Shown here: in pieces, positions 11,525 to 23,500 of the stretch | Layout: each line of letters opens with the position of its first letter | How positions within the stretch are numbered: the stretch's first letter is position 1 | Source: Chytridium lagenaria | Taxonomy: Eukaryota; Chytridiomycota; Chytridiomycetes; Chytridiales; Chytridiaceae | NCBI GenBank assembly: GCA_025449115.1 | Contig: JAHLKC010000007.1 | Location: forward strand, 372,001-436,000 | Direction of reading: 5' to 3' | DNA: 64,000 nt | Program-made: the position numbers and the translations under genes | Notes under the pieces: generated by a model | Databases searched by the model: none | Told to the model about the DNA's origin: nothing | What the model saw: the letters and a program-made list of their open reading frames with translations, nothing else

Positions 11525-13406
11525 ATGCGCATTTTATATCACGGGGCACGGTGAGGCTCTCTCTTTGAATTAATTTAACTGATGCATCTCAACAGGATTC
11601 GGCCATTCAACGTAAGCGCTCCTCCTTTATAGCTGTCTAACCATTAACACCCGCTTAGCCGCGCCTCAGTCACCATCCGCGCGCTCGCCCAACGTAACCA
11701 TATCATTCATATTATCACCACAGCACCTTCGCGCCTTTTCGCGGATGTGCTTGAAGAGTTTCCCAGGCTGGTGTTCATGCGAAAGGGTGAGGCGGTTGTT
11801 GATCCGGGGGTTGTGCAGAGTGATGCTGTGAGTGTGGATGTAGGGGGAGTTTTGAGGGTGTTAGGGCGTTCTTAGAGAGTGTTGGGGAAAAGAGAGGAAG
11901 GAGGAGTGGTTGAAGTATGAGGGGAGGTGGATTGCGTGTTGCTGGATGCGAGCTTTTACCCGCGGTTTCTGCAAAAGGTTTGTGTTTTGTGGAATTATCT
12001 TGACGTTTTTTATTCTTAAATTTCTTTATTTCGTTCATTCATTCTTTACATGTTTTTTTATAATCATCCTATTCGTATTGCGATGACACCTGAAAGTTTA
12101 TTTTGCTTATTAACGGAGATAGTCACTCGGTATCCCGTCCATCCTTATCACCAACTTTACATTCGACGCCATCTACGACTGGATCTCCCGCTCCGGTAAC
12201 GACCTTGACGAGCAAGCTTGTTCCACGATACGTTCCATGTACGATGACGTAGGCTACCTCCTACGCCTTCCCGGCACAATCCCATTCCCTCCTTTGACAA
12301 CCCTACATCTGTCCACGTCTCCACTTCCTCCATCATCCCAGGCTTCGAGGACCTTGAAGAAGCATTCACCGATGTCTGTCTATCCCCTGTCACCGAACTT
12401 CCTCCATCCGTCGTGAAACCTATCGCGAAAACCCTCGGTCATCATCGAACACCCTCTATGAAACAAGGGGACACAACGTCAAATTGGTCTCCTAAGCCAC
12501 GTCCCCGTCATGATCGACACCATCTCGTCCTCGACCTCCCGCTCGTTGTCAGGATGCGTAAAACCCCCCGGGAGGAAGTGAGAAGAAAGCTAGGGATACA
12601 TATTGATGCTAAAGTTTTATTGATCACGTTCGGGGGGTTCGCGGTCAGTGCAGACTTGAAACCGTCTAACGCAGTTCACATTTCCGAAACGTCTTCCATG
12701 TCCATTAGTGACGGTTCACTCGCCTCCTATCCTCCCTCCACCACCTCCAAATCTCCCGTATCCACATGGACGGCTTCAACCCTTCTCCCCGACTCCTGGA
12801 TCGGAGTTTTCGCTGTTCCCACAGGTGCATCTAGCGTCATCGATCAACTTGGGAAGGAACGTTTCAAGGCGGCGCCTGCGGGTAGTTTTGTGCCGGACCT
12901 TGTGGGGGCGGTAGAATGCGTTGCTGGGAAATGTGGATATTCGACTTGCGCAGAGGTTGTGGCGCATCAAGTACCCTTTGTGTATGTGCCGAGACCGCAG
13001 TTTGCGGAGGAGGCTGGGTTGTTGAGTAATTTGATGAGACCGTTTGGGATGTGTGTGGAGATGGTAATTTCATGCCCTTTTATTCTATTATACCCCAAAG
13101 TTTAACACTCACATTATTTTTTCCGTTTTCCTTTTTTTTTTTTTTTTTTCACATTTAGCCCCAGGAAAGCTTTACTCTGGCAATTGGTCCGCATATGTTC
13201 TCGACGCCTACAATCTCCGCACAAAAGGTCCGACGTCTACCATTGCCTTGAACGGTGACGCTATTGCCGTTCAAGCCATCGAAAGCATTGTCCGAAGGGA
13301 AAGGCGTCGCACATCTAAAACACTTGAGATTAAAATCCTATTGATATCAGAATATTTAATAAACACAGTACCGCCATGTTGTAATAGACTTCATCAGGCA
13401 CCTTAA
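11525..13406 (+). CDS. glycosyltransferase-like protein related to the arabinokinase N-terminal domain
   Basis: The first exon starts MRILYHG and splices to GFGHSTRASVTIRALAQRN, the glycine/histidine-rich N-terminal loop of GT-B enzymes. Further blocks are REEVRRKLGI, LLITFGGFAV, FVPDLVGAVECVAGKCGYST and EVVAHQVPFVYVPRPQF, then GKLYSGNWSAYVLDA near 13165. This order matches the glycosyltransferase-like half of plant L-arabinokinase (ARA1) proteins. The plant proteins continue into a GHMP sugar kinase; here the frame stops at 13406, so the kinase half is absent. Donor and acceptor sugars are unknown. Several exons (11870-12600) are broken by frame shifts, and the last junction near 13155 does not keep phase without one extra base. 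The gene is convergent with the phosphopantetheinyl transferase. Confidence 0.65.
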
Positions 13407-13555
13407 ATCATATGCGATGGTCTAAAAGTATAAAAAAGTATAAAAGGACCATAGACACCAAAAAAGGATCGTAAACTATTCACAAGCTGGTAAATTGAAC
13501 GGCGTTTCCGAAATCTTTTTTTATATATATTGGTAAAGAAAAAAAAAGAGTAAGT

Positions 13556-14573
13556 CTAAAATGTATTTTCTACAGATTGTGGAGAAAGTATAACAAATTC
13601 GGTGGATATTTCAACGTGGTGTTCGTGTATTTCATTAGTCAATGCTTGCGATTCTACGGATGATTTCAGTGTGGATATATCTGAGACGCGTGAAGGAGTT
13701 ATTGACGTATTGGACACAACGGTTTCAATGGCGATGGCGTAAGGATGCCATTTATCCAGATATCCAACTCTAAAACTCAAAGGCTGTGGTATTCCGTCCA
13801 AGAATAATCGAATATCAGTCTCATATATCTGTTTTTTTAAAAAAGAAAACGTTTAGTCTATGGAAACCCTACAAATATCTTACATCGCTCTGTCCCTCCC
13901 GTCCCGTCCAAATCCCTCCGCCTTCAAGCGAAACTCCATCCTCCTCAGTTCCATCTGCAACCCCACCCCAACGCCCTTAATATAACTCTCCTTCAGACAC
14001 CACATCCTCGAAAACGCATGCATGGTGATCAACGCATCGGGATGGCGAATATACGTCCACTCCAAATCCGTGAAGTTATCTTGAAAGTAGGAAAGATGCT
14101 CTTTCACAGCGGTTGGTGTGAAGATGGATTCGGAACGAGGGTTGAGTTCGACTTTGCTGACATCAACTCCAATCCGATGGATGGGGTCGGATGAACCCAT
14201 GACCCAGTCGCCGTGGTGGGAGATGTTGAATTGGGGAGGAGGTGTGAGTTTAGGGTATGACTTTCCGGAACAGTTAGAATAGATACTTAAATATGTATTT
14301 GATACTCACTAAATAGGGTTTGCCAATGTCTGTTCTTGCTATTACCAGGCTGGTTGGAGGTATGTTGGAGATGGAGGTGTCTTGATGGCTTATCAATAGA
14401 TCGACCAGAAGTTTCCGAATGATGATCTGGCCGGCCAAAAAGCGCAGACGATCGATCTTGAAATGGAAGCGGTTGAAACGCTCACGATCTGAATCAGTGA
14501 GATTTGATAGGAGATTTGATAGCGTCGCCTGGGACGGATCCCATCCAATTACTTTGAATGCGAGGTGAACCAT
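13556..14573 (-). CDS. 4'-phosphopantetheinyl transferase (Lys5/AASDHPPT type)
   Basis: Three exons. Exon 1 (14310-14573) has MVHLAFKVIGWDPS, then RFLAGQIIIRKLL and TDIGKPYL. A 49-bp GT-AG intron follows. Exon 2 contains FNISHHGDWV, IGVDVSKVE with the Mg-binding Asp, and FSRMWCLKESYIKGVGVGL, the W-x-x-K-E-S/A-Y-x-K signature. Exon 3 (13556-13830) is the C-terminal beta region with WHPYAIAIE. The enzyme moves phosphopantetheine from CoA to a Ser of carrier proteins. In fungi it activates alpha-aminoadipate reductase for lysine synthesis and carrier domains of synthases. The exon 2/3 join is off by one base as read. Size is about 330 residues, normal for the family. Confidence 0.88.
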
Positions 14574-14899
14574 GTTGGGTTGGAGTTGTCAGTAGCTTTT
14601 GTGAGTCCAAAACACACAGCAAAACGAGTCGGAACGGCCGTTAAGGATGGAGGGCTTACTGAAGGATATAAAACACGCACGGATGGGGCATTAGCTGGTG
14701 GATTTGGTGAGGTAGATGCTGGTACTGGAGATGGTGAGCTTGATGACCCCACTAGGGTGAGTTTGGCTTGCCCTAACGTCCAAGCAGCTGTACCTTAACT
14801 AAAGTAAATATTCAGGCTGCATTATTTGAACAGATGACTCAAAATCCAGAAGCTGCCGCGATCTTACTCCAACCTGGTATCTTTGGATGTGTGTAAATT
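14565..14899 (+). CDS. small two-exon open frame of unknown nature
   Basis: A plus-strand frame ends exon 1 at DDPTR, just before GTGAGT at 14757. It can splice at a TTCAG acceptor near 14815 to AALFEQMTQNPEAAAILLQPGIFGCV and a stop near 14898. The splice signals and in-frame join are good, and the C-terminal peptide has an ordinary protein composition. No ATG is visible in this frame: the open stretch begins with GTG at 14565, inside the first codons of the divergent phosphopantetheinyl transferase. An upstream exon may lie elsewhere, or the frame may be spurious. I do not recognise it. Confidence 0.25.
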
Positions 14900-15385
14900 A
14901 ACAAAATGACGAGGCTTCCGCATCCGAAGGGTCAGGCCCAAAATTCCCTCCAGGAATGGGAACCATGCAGCGTACCAGATTCCGTTAAGTCTTGCGGGAC
15001 CTACTACCATTCAGAAAAAGTGAATAATAAAGATGCAAGTCTAGTCCAACTTATGACTAGGCGTTTTTTTCTTTAATCATACATAAACGCAGGGGAAAGC
15101 AGCAACCGAGTGCCAGGTACTCAATGCAAAAAAAATAAGAAGAGAAAAAGGATGCGAAGAAGGGGTGTGTGTATGGCCGCAACAAAAATAAAAATAAATA
15201 CAACCATGGCGGCCAAAACAATCCACAAGAAAGCACAGGAGGAAAAAGATTACATGTATAGATGTGTTAGGATGGGTTTGAAATCGCTGATGCGATAAAA
15301 AGGCAATAAAAAATGGCAATAAAAAATGGCGATATAAGGGTAGGGGAAGGCGAAAGTAAAAAGGGCAGGGCTCTTTCAGGGCTGC
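14900..15385. other. intergenic, A-rich, nothing recognised
   Basis: About 0.5 kb of A-rich sequence containing AATAAAAATAAATA-like runs near 15185-15200 and a duplicated AAAAATGGC motif at 15308-15329. It probably holds the 3' UTR of the membrane-protein gene to the right. No gene is seen. Confidence 0.4.
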
Positions 15386-15386
15386 T

Positions 15387-16478
15387 CAATTTACAAAAGG
15401 CGCATTCCAATTGTCTAAGTCAACCGAATATCTCACGACTGTGGCCGTTTCTTGTCGAGAAGAAAAAGCCAGTTTCATCGGAGCTTTCAAAGGTCTTCGG
15501 TTTCCGAATCTCCCGCCAAGCAGGTTGTTATTAAAGCCGCTTGAAACGGTTGCAGGAGATGCTGTCGATACCGAATCATCAGAGGTATCATCATCTTCCT
15601 CATACTCGTCACTTTCATGGCAAGGCAGCCTTCTTTGAAGAAAATGTTGGATGGAGGTGTGAGCCGGCTCCTCAGACAAAAAGAGTGGAGGGAGAATCCA
15701 TTTGCTTGGAGAAACGGAGGACGAAAGGTGTTGATGGTTCAGACCCCACGTAAGTCTCGGCGTCATCCGACTCCGAATCCGCAAAGAACAATGTCGTGGC
15801 TTCCCGCGGCGACGCGACTTGAAGAGCAGGCTGTAGAAGAGCATCCGTCAACGCCTTTGCATCAGAAGATCTCTTGGCAGACGCTTCCAGTATTGCCCAT
15901 TGCATATCCGTTCGCATGGCCCTTGCAAGCTCGACAAAGTATGCAGCGAGACACATGACGGCGAAACCCAGCACAAAGAGAGCCACCCCAACGTTTATAC
16001 TGTTTTGACCGACTTCATAAAGGCGGTGAAGGGTAGAGAGACTCTCAGTTCTAGATTGGACAGTGGCTGACGTGTTTGACTCATTAAATGTGGATGGAGA
16101 AGCGATGGCCGAAACGTCGAGAGAGGGCATCCAAGTGCTTTGAATGGATGTGAAAGTGTTTATCTTGTCGCGGATGAAAGGCGAAAAGGTGGAGGGAAGG
16201 AGACGGATTATGGAGGTGATGGAGGTGGGGAGGACGGTAAAGGAGTATGTGACAATGGGAACGGAGCAGTGGATACACCACGCAGCAAGGATAAGTTCAA
16301 GAACTCGATCAAAGGCAAATATTCCCCATAGTATACTGGGATCAAATCATCGGGATGGAACTCTTTCTTGACGGCTGGTCTTGACCACGGAAACACATGT
16401 TGACGGGGGTGGATAGAGAAAAAAGTCGCAAGGAAAGAAGATGACGGTGAAGTATATGACGACAAGAGGAGGCGAAGT
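15387..16478 (-). CDS. unknown multi-spanning membrane protein
   Basis: Not recognised. At least three hydrophobic segments can be read: TM1 near 16400-16460 (PLVVIYFTVIFFPCDFFLY), TM2 with a long apolar stretch near 16210-16320 (LELILAAWCIHCSVPIVTYS, then FTVLPTSITSIIRLL), and TM3 near 15950-16010 (INVGVALFVLGFAVMCLAAY). The C-terminal tail is long, Ser/Asp-rich and acidic (DEYEEDDDTSDDS) and probably cytosolic, ending at 15387. An in-frame TGA near 16340 separates TM1 and TM2, and one frame slip is needed near 15720. The N-terminus may lie further upstream. No motif allows a function to be assigned. Confidence 0.5.
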
Positions 16479-17228
16479 AAGGTTTATGTGGTTGGTTGAT
16501 GATGGGTCTTCGACAGTGGGCGACCGTCGTCAATGTTGGTTCTAAAAGGGAAAGAAAAACGTCGGGGAAGAACTCAATGATGACGCGGATATCTGCTTTT
16601 GCAAATGGGGGACAGCTGCCAGTTACGAGTATTAGTCAAGTCCAAAGGCTAGAGGGCCGAGGGAAGAAGGAGGGGAAGCAACTAGAAGGGGCTCAAAGAC
16701 ATCAGATTTCTAATGAGCCACCGTCGCTGCTTGAAGCCCTTCACGTAGGAATGGTTGATAATTATCAACATGAAGGGTAGTGAGCTTTATGGGAGGCCCA
16801 GCCATCCCCTACTCGCTTCTCAACAGTACCCGTTTCTTGAGTCATGAAATCCAGAATGTCGGACATGCCTTTCTTTAGGCTTTTTTTTTTAAATTATTCT
16901 TCAAAGGGGTTTCTCAAATATATCCGTTTGTTGTTGCGAATCTCGTAAGACGCAAAACCCATTCCCAAGCCATCTTGATGAAAAAAGAAGGAATTAGTAG
17001 ATGAAACCTTCCACATGACTTTCGATATTGTTGGAGCCAAAAAATCCCAAAAACAATTCAAGTGAGTTTTGCATAAACCTCTACAACGAATCGAAAATAC
17101 AGCAATAACAATGATAACCAAAAGAAAGGTAAAAAATAAAAGACAAAAATGAAAAGAGAAAAGAAAAAAGATACACCTGGAAAACACGCAAACTAAAAGA
17201 TTTAAAACTGCAAACCGCTAAAAACCAT

Positions 17229-19654
17229 TCAGATAAGAGCAGTCTTGAGCGCCTCCACCTCTGTTGGCAACAACGTATAGACCCACTTCAACCGCCCGTT
17301 CATCTCCTGCGGCACATCCGCCTTCCCACACAACGGCAAATAAAGCACCTCCGCATACCCCTCCACGTCCGTCAACCCCCTAGAAACCCCCAACTTCGGC
17401 CGTCCGGGCACAGGCGCAATCACATCAAGCTCATCAAAGACACCCCCATCCTTCTTCTCAATATGCGTCAAAGGCCCTAAAGACTCAGAATTCACATTAT
17501 GTGTCGGGAACACCATATCATCAAAAATTGTGAATAATGGGACGTGGTCTTGGGACCATCGGTGGACGCATGTGGAAGGGTGGGCGTTGGATAACGCCAC
17601 GTGCGGGAACGGGGAGACGACAGCGCGTGTCGGGAGTTTTTCGGGGACCAGTGTAGCGGTCAAGCGTGAAAGCGAGTTTAGCGTCATTATCCGTGAACGA
17701 CCGTCCCGTCAATTTGACATCACGGATGATACCGTGGAAAGGGTATGGTCCACACCAGTTTGCGTGAGGGACGCCAATACTGGTCCCTGAGATGATACCG
17801 CTGCCGACTTGAACTTCGTGTTCAAGACGTTGCATGTGGGTGTTAAGACCAGTGTTTTGAGATCCGGCTTTCACGCCGTCAACGTAGAACCGCTGTTCAG
17901 AGGTGTTGGCGGTAATGAGAAGATGATGCCATTTTCCGTCAGCGACATTAGGCCCGATGATATGTTCATGAAGTTCACTTTCAAAGCTCCCACGTGCTAA
18001 ACCATCCGCTCCAACCATCAGAGGCTGCCAATGGTAATGAGGCCACGCTCCACCGTTCTCATGATTCAAAAGTGACCCGCTCTGCGATCCAAGAATGATC
18101 CCGCCTTGATACGCGTCGCCCTTCACATCAATTTGGGGCAGGCATTTGATCCAAGCTTCGGCTGTGATTTGATCAGAGGCTTTTCGGATGAGCTCATGCA
18201 TGCTGTGGTCAAGACGGTAATAAAACGTTTGCTTGCCGACATCGGTATCGGGTTTGGACCAAATTCTAATCCGCGGGAGAGGAAACCGTAGCGATGAATC
18301 CAGGGTACCTCTGCGTCAACGTCACTCGAGGCGACACAGTAAGGCGAGCAGCGCCATTTCCAGTGCATCTCTCCAACGTCTAAGATATAATGGTCTTTGG
18401 AAAGAGATGCGAGCTTTATAATATCAGGGTAGGTGAGGGAGGCGAGGATTCGAAAGTGGCTGATTTCCGAAGGAAGTTTAGAGAGGATGACGGAGTCATA
18501 TGAGAAGGCGCCTTCTTCCTTAAGTTTAAAGCTGGGCAGGTTTTGCGATGAGAAATAGTCTTCGTGGACCAGGGGCGAATTCAAACGAGGCTTAGACATG
18601 GAGTTTTTGTGAAGTTGAGGTATGAATGTTTGAAGATCGTTCTCTTCAGCTTCCTAAATGTAAAAATATTTATAACTCCATTAGTCTTGTATCTAATATA
18701 ACAGGCAAGGGCATGAGCTATGGTGAAATACACTACCTCAACGCCTTTTATCCCTTGAATATATAAGTTTTTAGCCTCGGATTCCGTGAGTGCCTTTCCA
18801 CGCAACTTGAGAGACTGAATAAGCCCATTAAACGGGTATGCATCATGCCAGTCCAGCGACGGCCGTCCTTGAACGTTACCAGAAATGACGCCCGTTCCGA
18901 ACTGCCAAACGGAGAGAAGCGAATAGTTGCTGGCGCTGATCTTTGACTCAAGCTTTCCGGACATGACTCCATCCACATACAGAGTTTGGTCCATGGGGGT
19001 AGCCACCAGCACAGCATGATGCCAACGCCCATCGTTGACTTTTGGTCCTACAATGTGGTTATGGTCCTTGGTGTCAAGCGCCGCACGAACGTGACCGTTG
19101 CTGTCTACAAAGACGGTCTGCCAGTGATTGTGGGGCCACCTGTTCTTTGAAACCACAACATCACTCTGGCAACCCAACACGATTCCCCCGGAGTATGGTG
19201 ATCCATCAGCGAGCGTCATTGGAGGAAGACACTTGAACCAAACATCAAGGGATACCCCTTCGTCATATTTACGAAGGTATCGTGGGATCAAGTCTCTAGA
19301 TACCTCGACTTGATGGCAGACCAGTCGGCACCGAGTGGCTGTCCCAAAGCAGGGTTGGGGCCAAAGCGAATAAAGTGGGAAAGCTTCTTGTACTTTGGAC
19401 GAGCAGAGACAAAGCGACTGGAGGATATGCTAGATACGAGACCACGGCATTTCCAGTGGTAAAAGGATTCTGGAATCTTGCTGACGCGATCTTTGAGAGA
19501 CTTGCAGGTGAGACTGACGGATGCGAGATCAGAGTAGACGAGCCTTGCTAGAATGCGAGAGACTAGGACGTCTGCGCGGTACCCTAAGGAGTGGATTGCT
19601 GCTGGTCTTGCTGCTGCCACGACTGCTGCTCTGTGATGTGTTCTTTGACTCCAT
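17229..19654 (-). CDS. F-box / LamG-like lectin protein with duplicated modules
   Basis: Module A (19620 to about 18745) has an F-box-like N-terminus (ILARLVYSDLASVSLTCKSL), FGPNPALGQPL, and then a concanavalin-A/LamG-like fold: SLDVWFKCLP, GGIVLGCQSD, WPHNHWQTVFVD, NDGRWHHAVLVA, LYVDGVMSG, YPFNGLIQSLKL. Module B (18650-17229) repeats this order: F-box-like ILASLTYPDIIKLASLSKDH, EFGPNP, AEAWIKCLP, GGIILGSQSG, ADGKWHHLLITA, FYVDGVKAG, YPFHGIIRDVKLTG, then a 140-residue tail. The GVE end of A meets a GTAGTG donor; an 84-base intron with a CTAAT branch-like motif leads to an acceptor from which EAEENDLQTF stays open into B. One polypeptide is therefore likely. F-box proteins recruit substrates to SCF ubiquitin ligases. 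Frame slips occur near 17645, 18255 and 19620. Confidence 0.75.
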
Positions 19655-20541
19655 GATTTCCGTGTAAGAAAGGTTTTTCAAAAATGCATGCCAAAACAGG
19701 AGTAATTACCAAAAGAACTCTTTAACTCTCTCATGCCCATGGACTCATTGCACTCATACAGATGTGGACATATCATTAGATTTATTCTTCCTGCACCCTC
19801 CGTAGATTAACGGCAAAGGCGTGTGTTCACACTGAGCAGAGAACGTCAAACCTAGTTGCAGGTGCCGTTTAAATGATCAGCAAGAGCGAAACAAAGAAGT
19901 ACATGGCTCTACTTTATTCTGCCTTATCGACAACGTGTCCTGAAGCCTTTGAAGGTAGAATTAATAACGGTGGAGTAGCTTGGGAAACACATTCAGATGA
20001 TGGATCTAAATACACCCTACATAGTTTAGTTCAGAATCCGGTCAACCTGCACCTGCTTTGTTTTATATTTTGTTGTCACAGCAAAACTGTTTCGTGAACA
20101 AATCCTATACATATAAGAATATGAGCACGCACGCACTCTCATTCTGATGGTGAAGTAATTTAAAAAACGTAGCTAAAAATGCCCAAGAAAAGTTGGATTC
20201 ACGGCATCATGCAGTCCGGAAGTCAGTTTCGACAAACACCAGGAATCTTGTTTCCTGAACCATGATTGACAAATTTCTGTTTGCGACCAGTATTTTGACA
20301 AGGCATAAAACCGAATGCTTGTGCTCTTGATACGGTCGTCTGCTTCACCATCATCACCACCACCGTCACTATTATCATCATCATCATTCCTCATCCTTAT
20401 AAAGCAGGTCTACTTTAACTTTTATCATCATTACTCAGAGAACTCCGTCGATATATTGCCAAAAGGATCATCGCCTTCCTCCCAACTAAACCATTATATC
20501 TCATCTCGCCTCTACGAGAAAAAGAACGCAGACTTTCTTAA
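19655..20541. other. divergent promoter region between the F-box gene and the androglobin-like gene
   Basis: About 0.9 kb between two divergently read genes, with no supported gene. A plus frame at 19873-20097 was examined and has no motif. A CATCATCACC/ATCATCATC stretch lies at about 20349-20390, about 150 bp ahead of the androglobin-like start. Confidence 0.5.
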
Positions 20542-23500
20542 ATGAAGTCCGTAAAGCCTTCAGCTCAAGCGGCCAAGGATCGTCTAGCGAAATCCGGAAA
20601 CCCAAAGAAAACGCACACCTTCAAGTGGAAGGCGTTGCAACCCCCAACCTCAGCCCTCCATCCCGGCCCTCAAACTCCAACTACTCAAAATGTCTCTGGC
20701 GGCAGGCGGCATCGGGATAGGTGCAGAAGACACCGAGATCCCCATCGTTATATGGCCCGAATGGAACGACGCAGAGATAGCATCAGAAAAATGGGCCACA
20801 AAACACGCCTTTGAAGATCCAGAAGGTCCCATACTTCTTCCAAAATCCATAAGACCTTGTTTTGAAGGATTCAAAAGACCTGTTGAGCTGGCGCTTGAAG
20901 GGACTGTGCCTGTTGCCGTTCAGCCGCTTTCGTTTTTGGATGAAGCGTTTTTCTCGTTGGCGCCGACGTCGGCTTCATCAAGTTCTGGGTCAAATGGGTT
21001 GTATGGGAATTCGAGGAACGTCACGGGAATTGATAGGCTCACAGAGGATCCTCTTGGTCTACCCAGCGATCCATCAGATACAAATTCTGTAACAAATGGG
21101 CAAGGAGACTATCAGTCTCAAGGGGGCAGCGCTACTGCTCCGATGGAAGCTCAGGAACAAGCGGGGATCATTTCACATTTGAGGGAGCTCCTAATTCTGC
21201 TCCCGGTGGAAACTCTTTCACCGTGTCAATCACATCATCTCATCAAGCCTTGTCTGGGACATTGGATGACTCGAGCAGCAATGGAGCAGTGGGTGCCTCC
21301 GGAAACGGTCTCAATGTTGCAGGATTGGATGACTTCGCATCCAGCCCGTCAACAGGTCTCCCCAACGTTCCTGAAGACGATCAAAACTCTGAACAAGAAT
21401 CCCTCGCAGGCACATCAAGATTCTTTCAAAACAATCGCCATCTCCTTGCCTCAGATCTTATGAGAACCGTTCTCGCTCAAATCCATTTCTTGTATGAACA
21501 TTCCCGCATGTTCAGAAACGCGGGGCTGCCAGATGAGTTTTGTCCATGGGAAAACCTTTATCCAAAAGCTAAAGATGGCACACCGTCGTATAATCCAATG
21601 GGGAAATATGCCGTTAAACTTTTTTGGCTTGGTGCATGGCGTCGCATCACCATCGACGACCGTATCCCCGTAGACGAACAAGGTCGACCTCTCGTCATCT
21701 CCTCCCCAGCTCCCCACGAACTCTGGCCCATGCTGATCACCAAAGCCCTTATCAAGCTCGCAGCCACCTCCTACAAAGAAACCGATGGTAGCATCGAACA
21801 CGGTGACTTTGATCCCCTCTACGCACTGAAAGGGTGGATACCGGAACGGCTTTCCATTCCAGCGAGCTTTGCTATGCCAGGCCTAGTCTGCTGTCCACAT
21901 CGGCTATTTCGAGGTTGTGGACAGATTTGTCTTCGTTGAATGTTAGAGCGCTGCAGGCTCGCACGGGAAGTGGGGTGGGACGTTGGGGGCAAACCTAGGA
22001 GTGGGGTTGAATAATATGGGGGGAGTGAATTCTATGATGCCACCAGTTGGGATGGGGAGATCAGCGAATGGGCCAGGGGACCAGATGGAAGGCAGTCTGT
22101 GTACGGTCAAGCTCCGGGGGGAGGTGGAGCTGATCGCACTTCGTTACACTCTGCGGGGGTAAGAATTCACATCAACGATTTGCAGCGCCAGTTGTGTTTG
22201 CCATTAGAGAAGGAGAGGTAAATGTTCATTTTCATAATCTTGAATCTAGTCACTTTAGACGCTCTGTTAACTTTTTTTTAATACATTTATGGTTTTTGTT
22301 TTTCTAGGACGGCTCAGAGAAATTAGACCTCAGCTCTGTCTCCTATGCATTCCGCATCTCCGATTTTCGCGAATCCACTGGCATCGTAAATGGTTCATCC
22401 AAAGAAACTGATTCCCACCGTCTCATCCGCCTTAAAAGTTACTTCACATGCGGGTAAAAGACATCCCTATTTCACTCATCCCCCCTTTCCCTAACCGTCC
22501 CATCTTCCAGCACATACCGCAATCGCCGCGATAAATCGGGAAAGCCGGGCGAAGATTCCGCGTTTGAGACTGTAGCGGATGGAACGGAATTTTGGTTGAC
22601 GTTTAATGATTTTTGCAAAAGCTACAGGTATGGCCTTTTGTTCTAAAATATAAGCCAAACACGGGATTTCTGATGTTTTGAAATAGAGGTATCGTGATCT
22701 ACCATTCCCCGCTTTCATTCAAAACCGTTCGTTCGACTCAATGTATCATCGATCCCGCGAAACCGTCTGACGTGATAAAGATTCCACCTGTTTTATGTAT
22801 GCCACCTGACTTGTGAACTTTTTGGTTGTTTTGACGTTATGAAACATAGATTTACCAGACGGTGCAAAAGATACCACGATCATTGCAATGGTTTCGACTT
22901 ATGGGCGATGCAAGAGTGAGGGTGCTGCGACGGTGACGAGTGTCGTGTTGGAGCCTTATGAATGGAAGTATGGATCTACATTTTCGGGGTTTAGAAAGAA
23001 GCCGGCTTTGAGGATGAACACGAATGGGGTGATTGGGAGTTGTTTAAAGATGTCCCAAAGGTAAAAAAAACAAAAAAACATTTAAGAAAGCTTTGAAAGT
23101 ACATACTGATTTTTTTAAAAAATTAAGTAAAAAAGCGTATCGGTTTACTGTGGATTGTCCAACATCATACCATATCAGCTTTTATTCTCGCGAGGACTTT
23201 TTTTTGGAGGATGAAGGGAAATACCTGCAAGAAAAATTGGGGTTATTTGTGAGAGATGTGGATGAGACGTTTCCGGCTCAGGCGTCGGCTTCCTGGTTTG
23301 TGATATTCAAGTAAGTAATTTTTTTTTTCTCTCAATCTTCATGTAAACATATTATTCTTAGAAACTTTATCCGCTTATCCGAACCCACCTTCATCGCCGC
23401 ATCCCTCTACGTCCCCGATACCCTCCAAAACTTTACATGTCTCCGCATCTTTGACTGTGACTCAAACGAAGAAATCCCGCAACTTTTTTATAACCTCAAA

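Noticed and set aside
12555..12575. CCCCCCGGGAGG resembling the GC hairpin family
   Set aside because: It lacks the 6+3+6 stem-loop layout and lies in a coding exon of the glycosyltransferase-like gene (KTPREEVRRKL).
15077..15319. Hydrophobic minus-strand frame with many Cys and His
   Set aside because: No start context, no homologous block, and A-rich plus strand produces Phe/Cys-rich shadows; it could not be joined to the adjacent membrane-protein gene.
19873..20097. Plus-strand open frame starting MISKSETKKYMALLYSALS
   Set aside because: Single short frame with no motif or link to neighbouring exons, in the region expected to be a divergent promoter.
20340..20395. CATCATCACC/ATCATCATC stretch considered as a regulatory repeat array
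   Set aside because: Short imperfect trinucleotide repeat similar to other ATC runs ahead of genes (49420-49450, 57195-57215); no specific element can be named.
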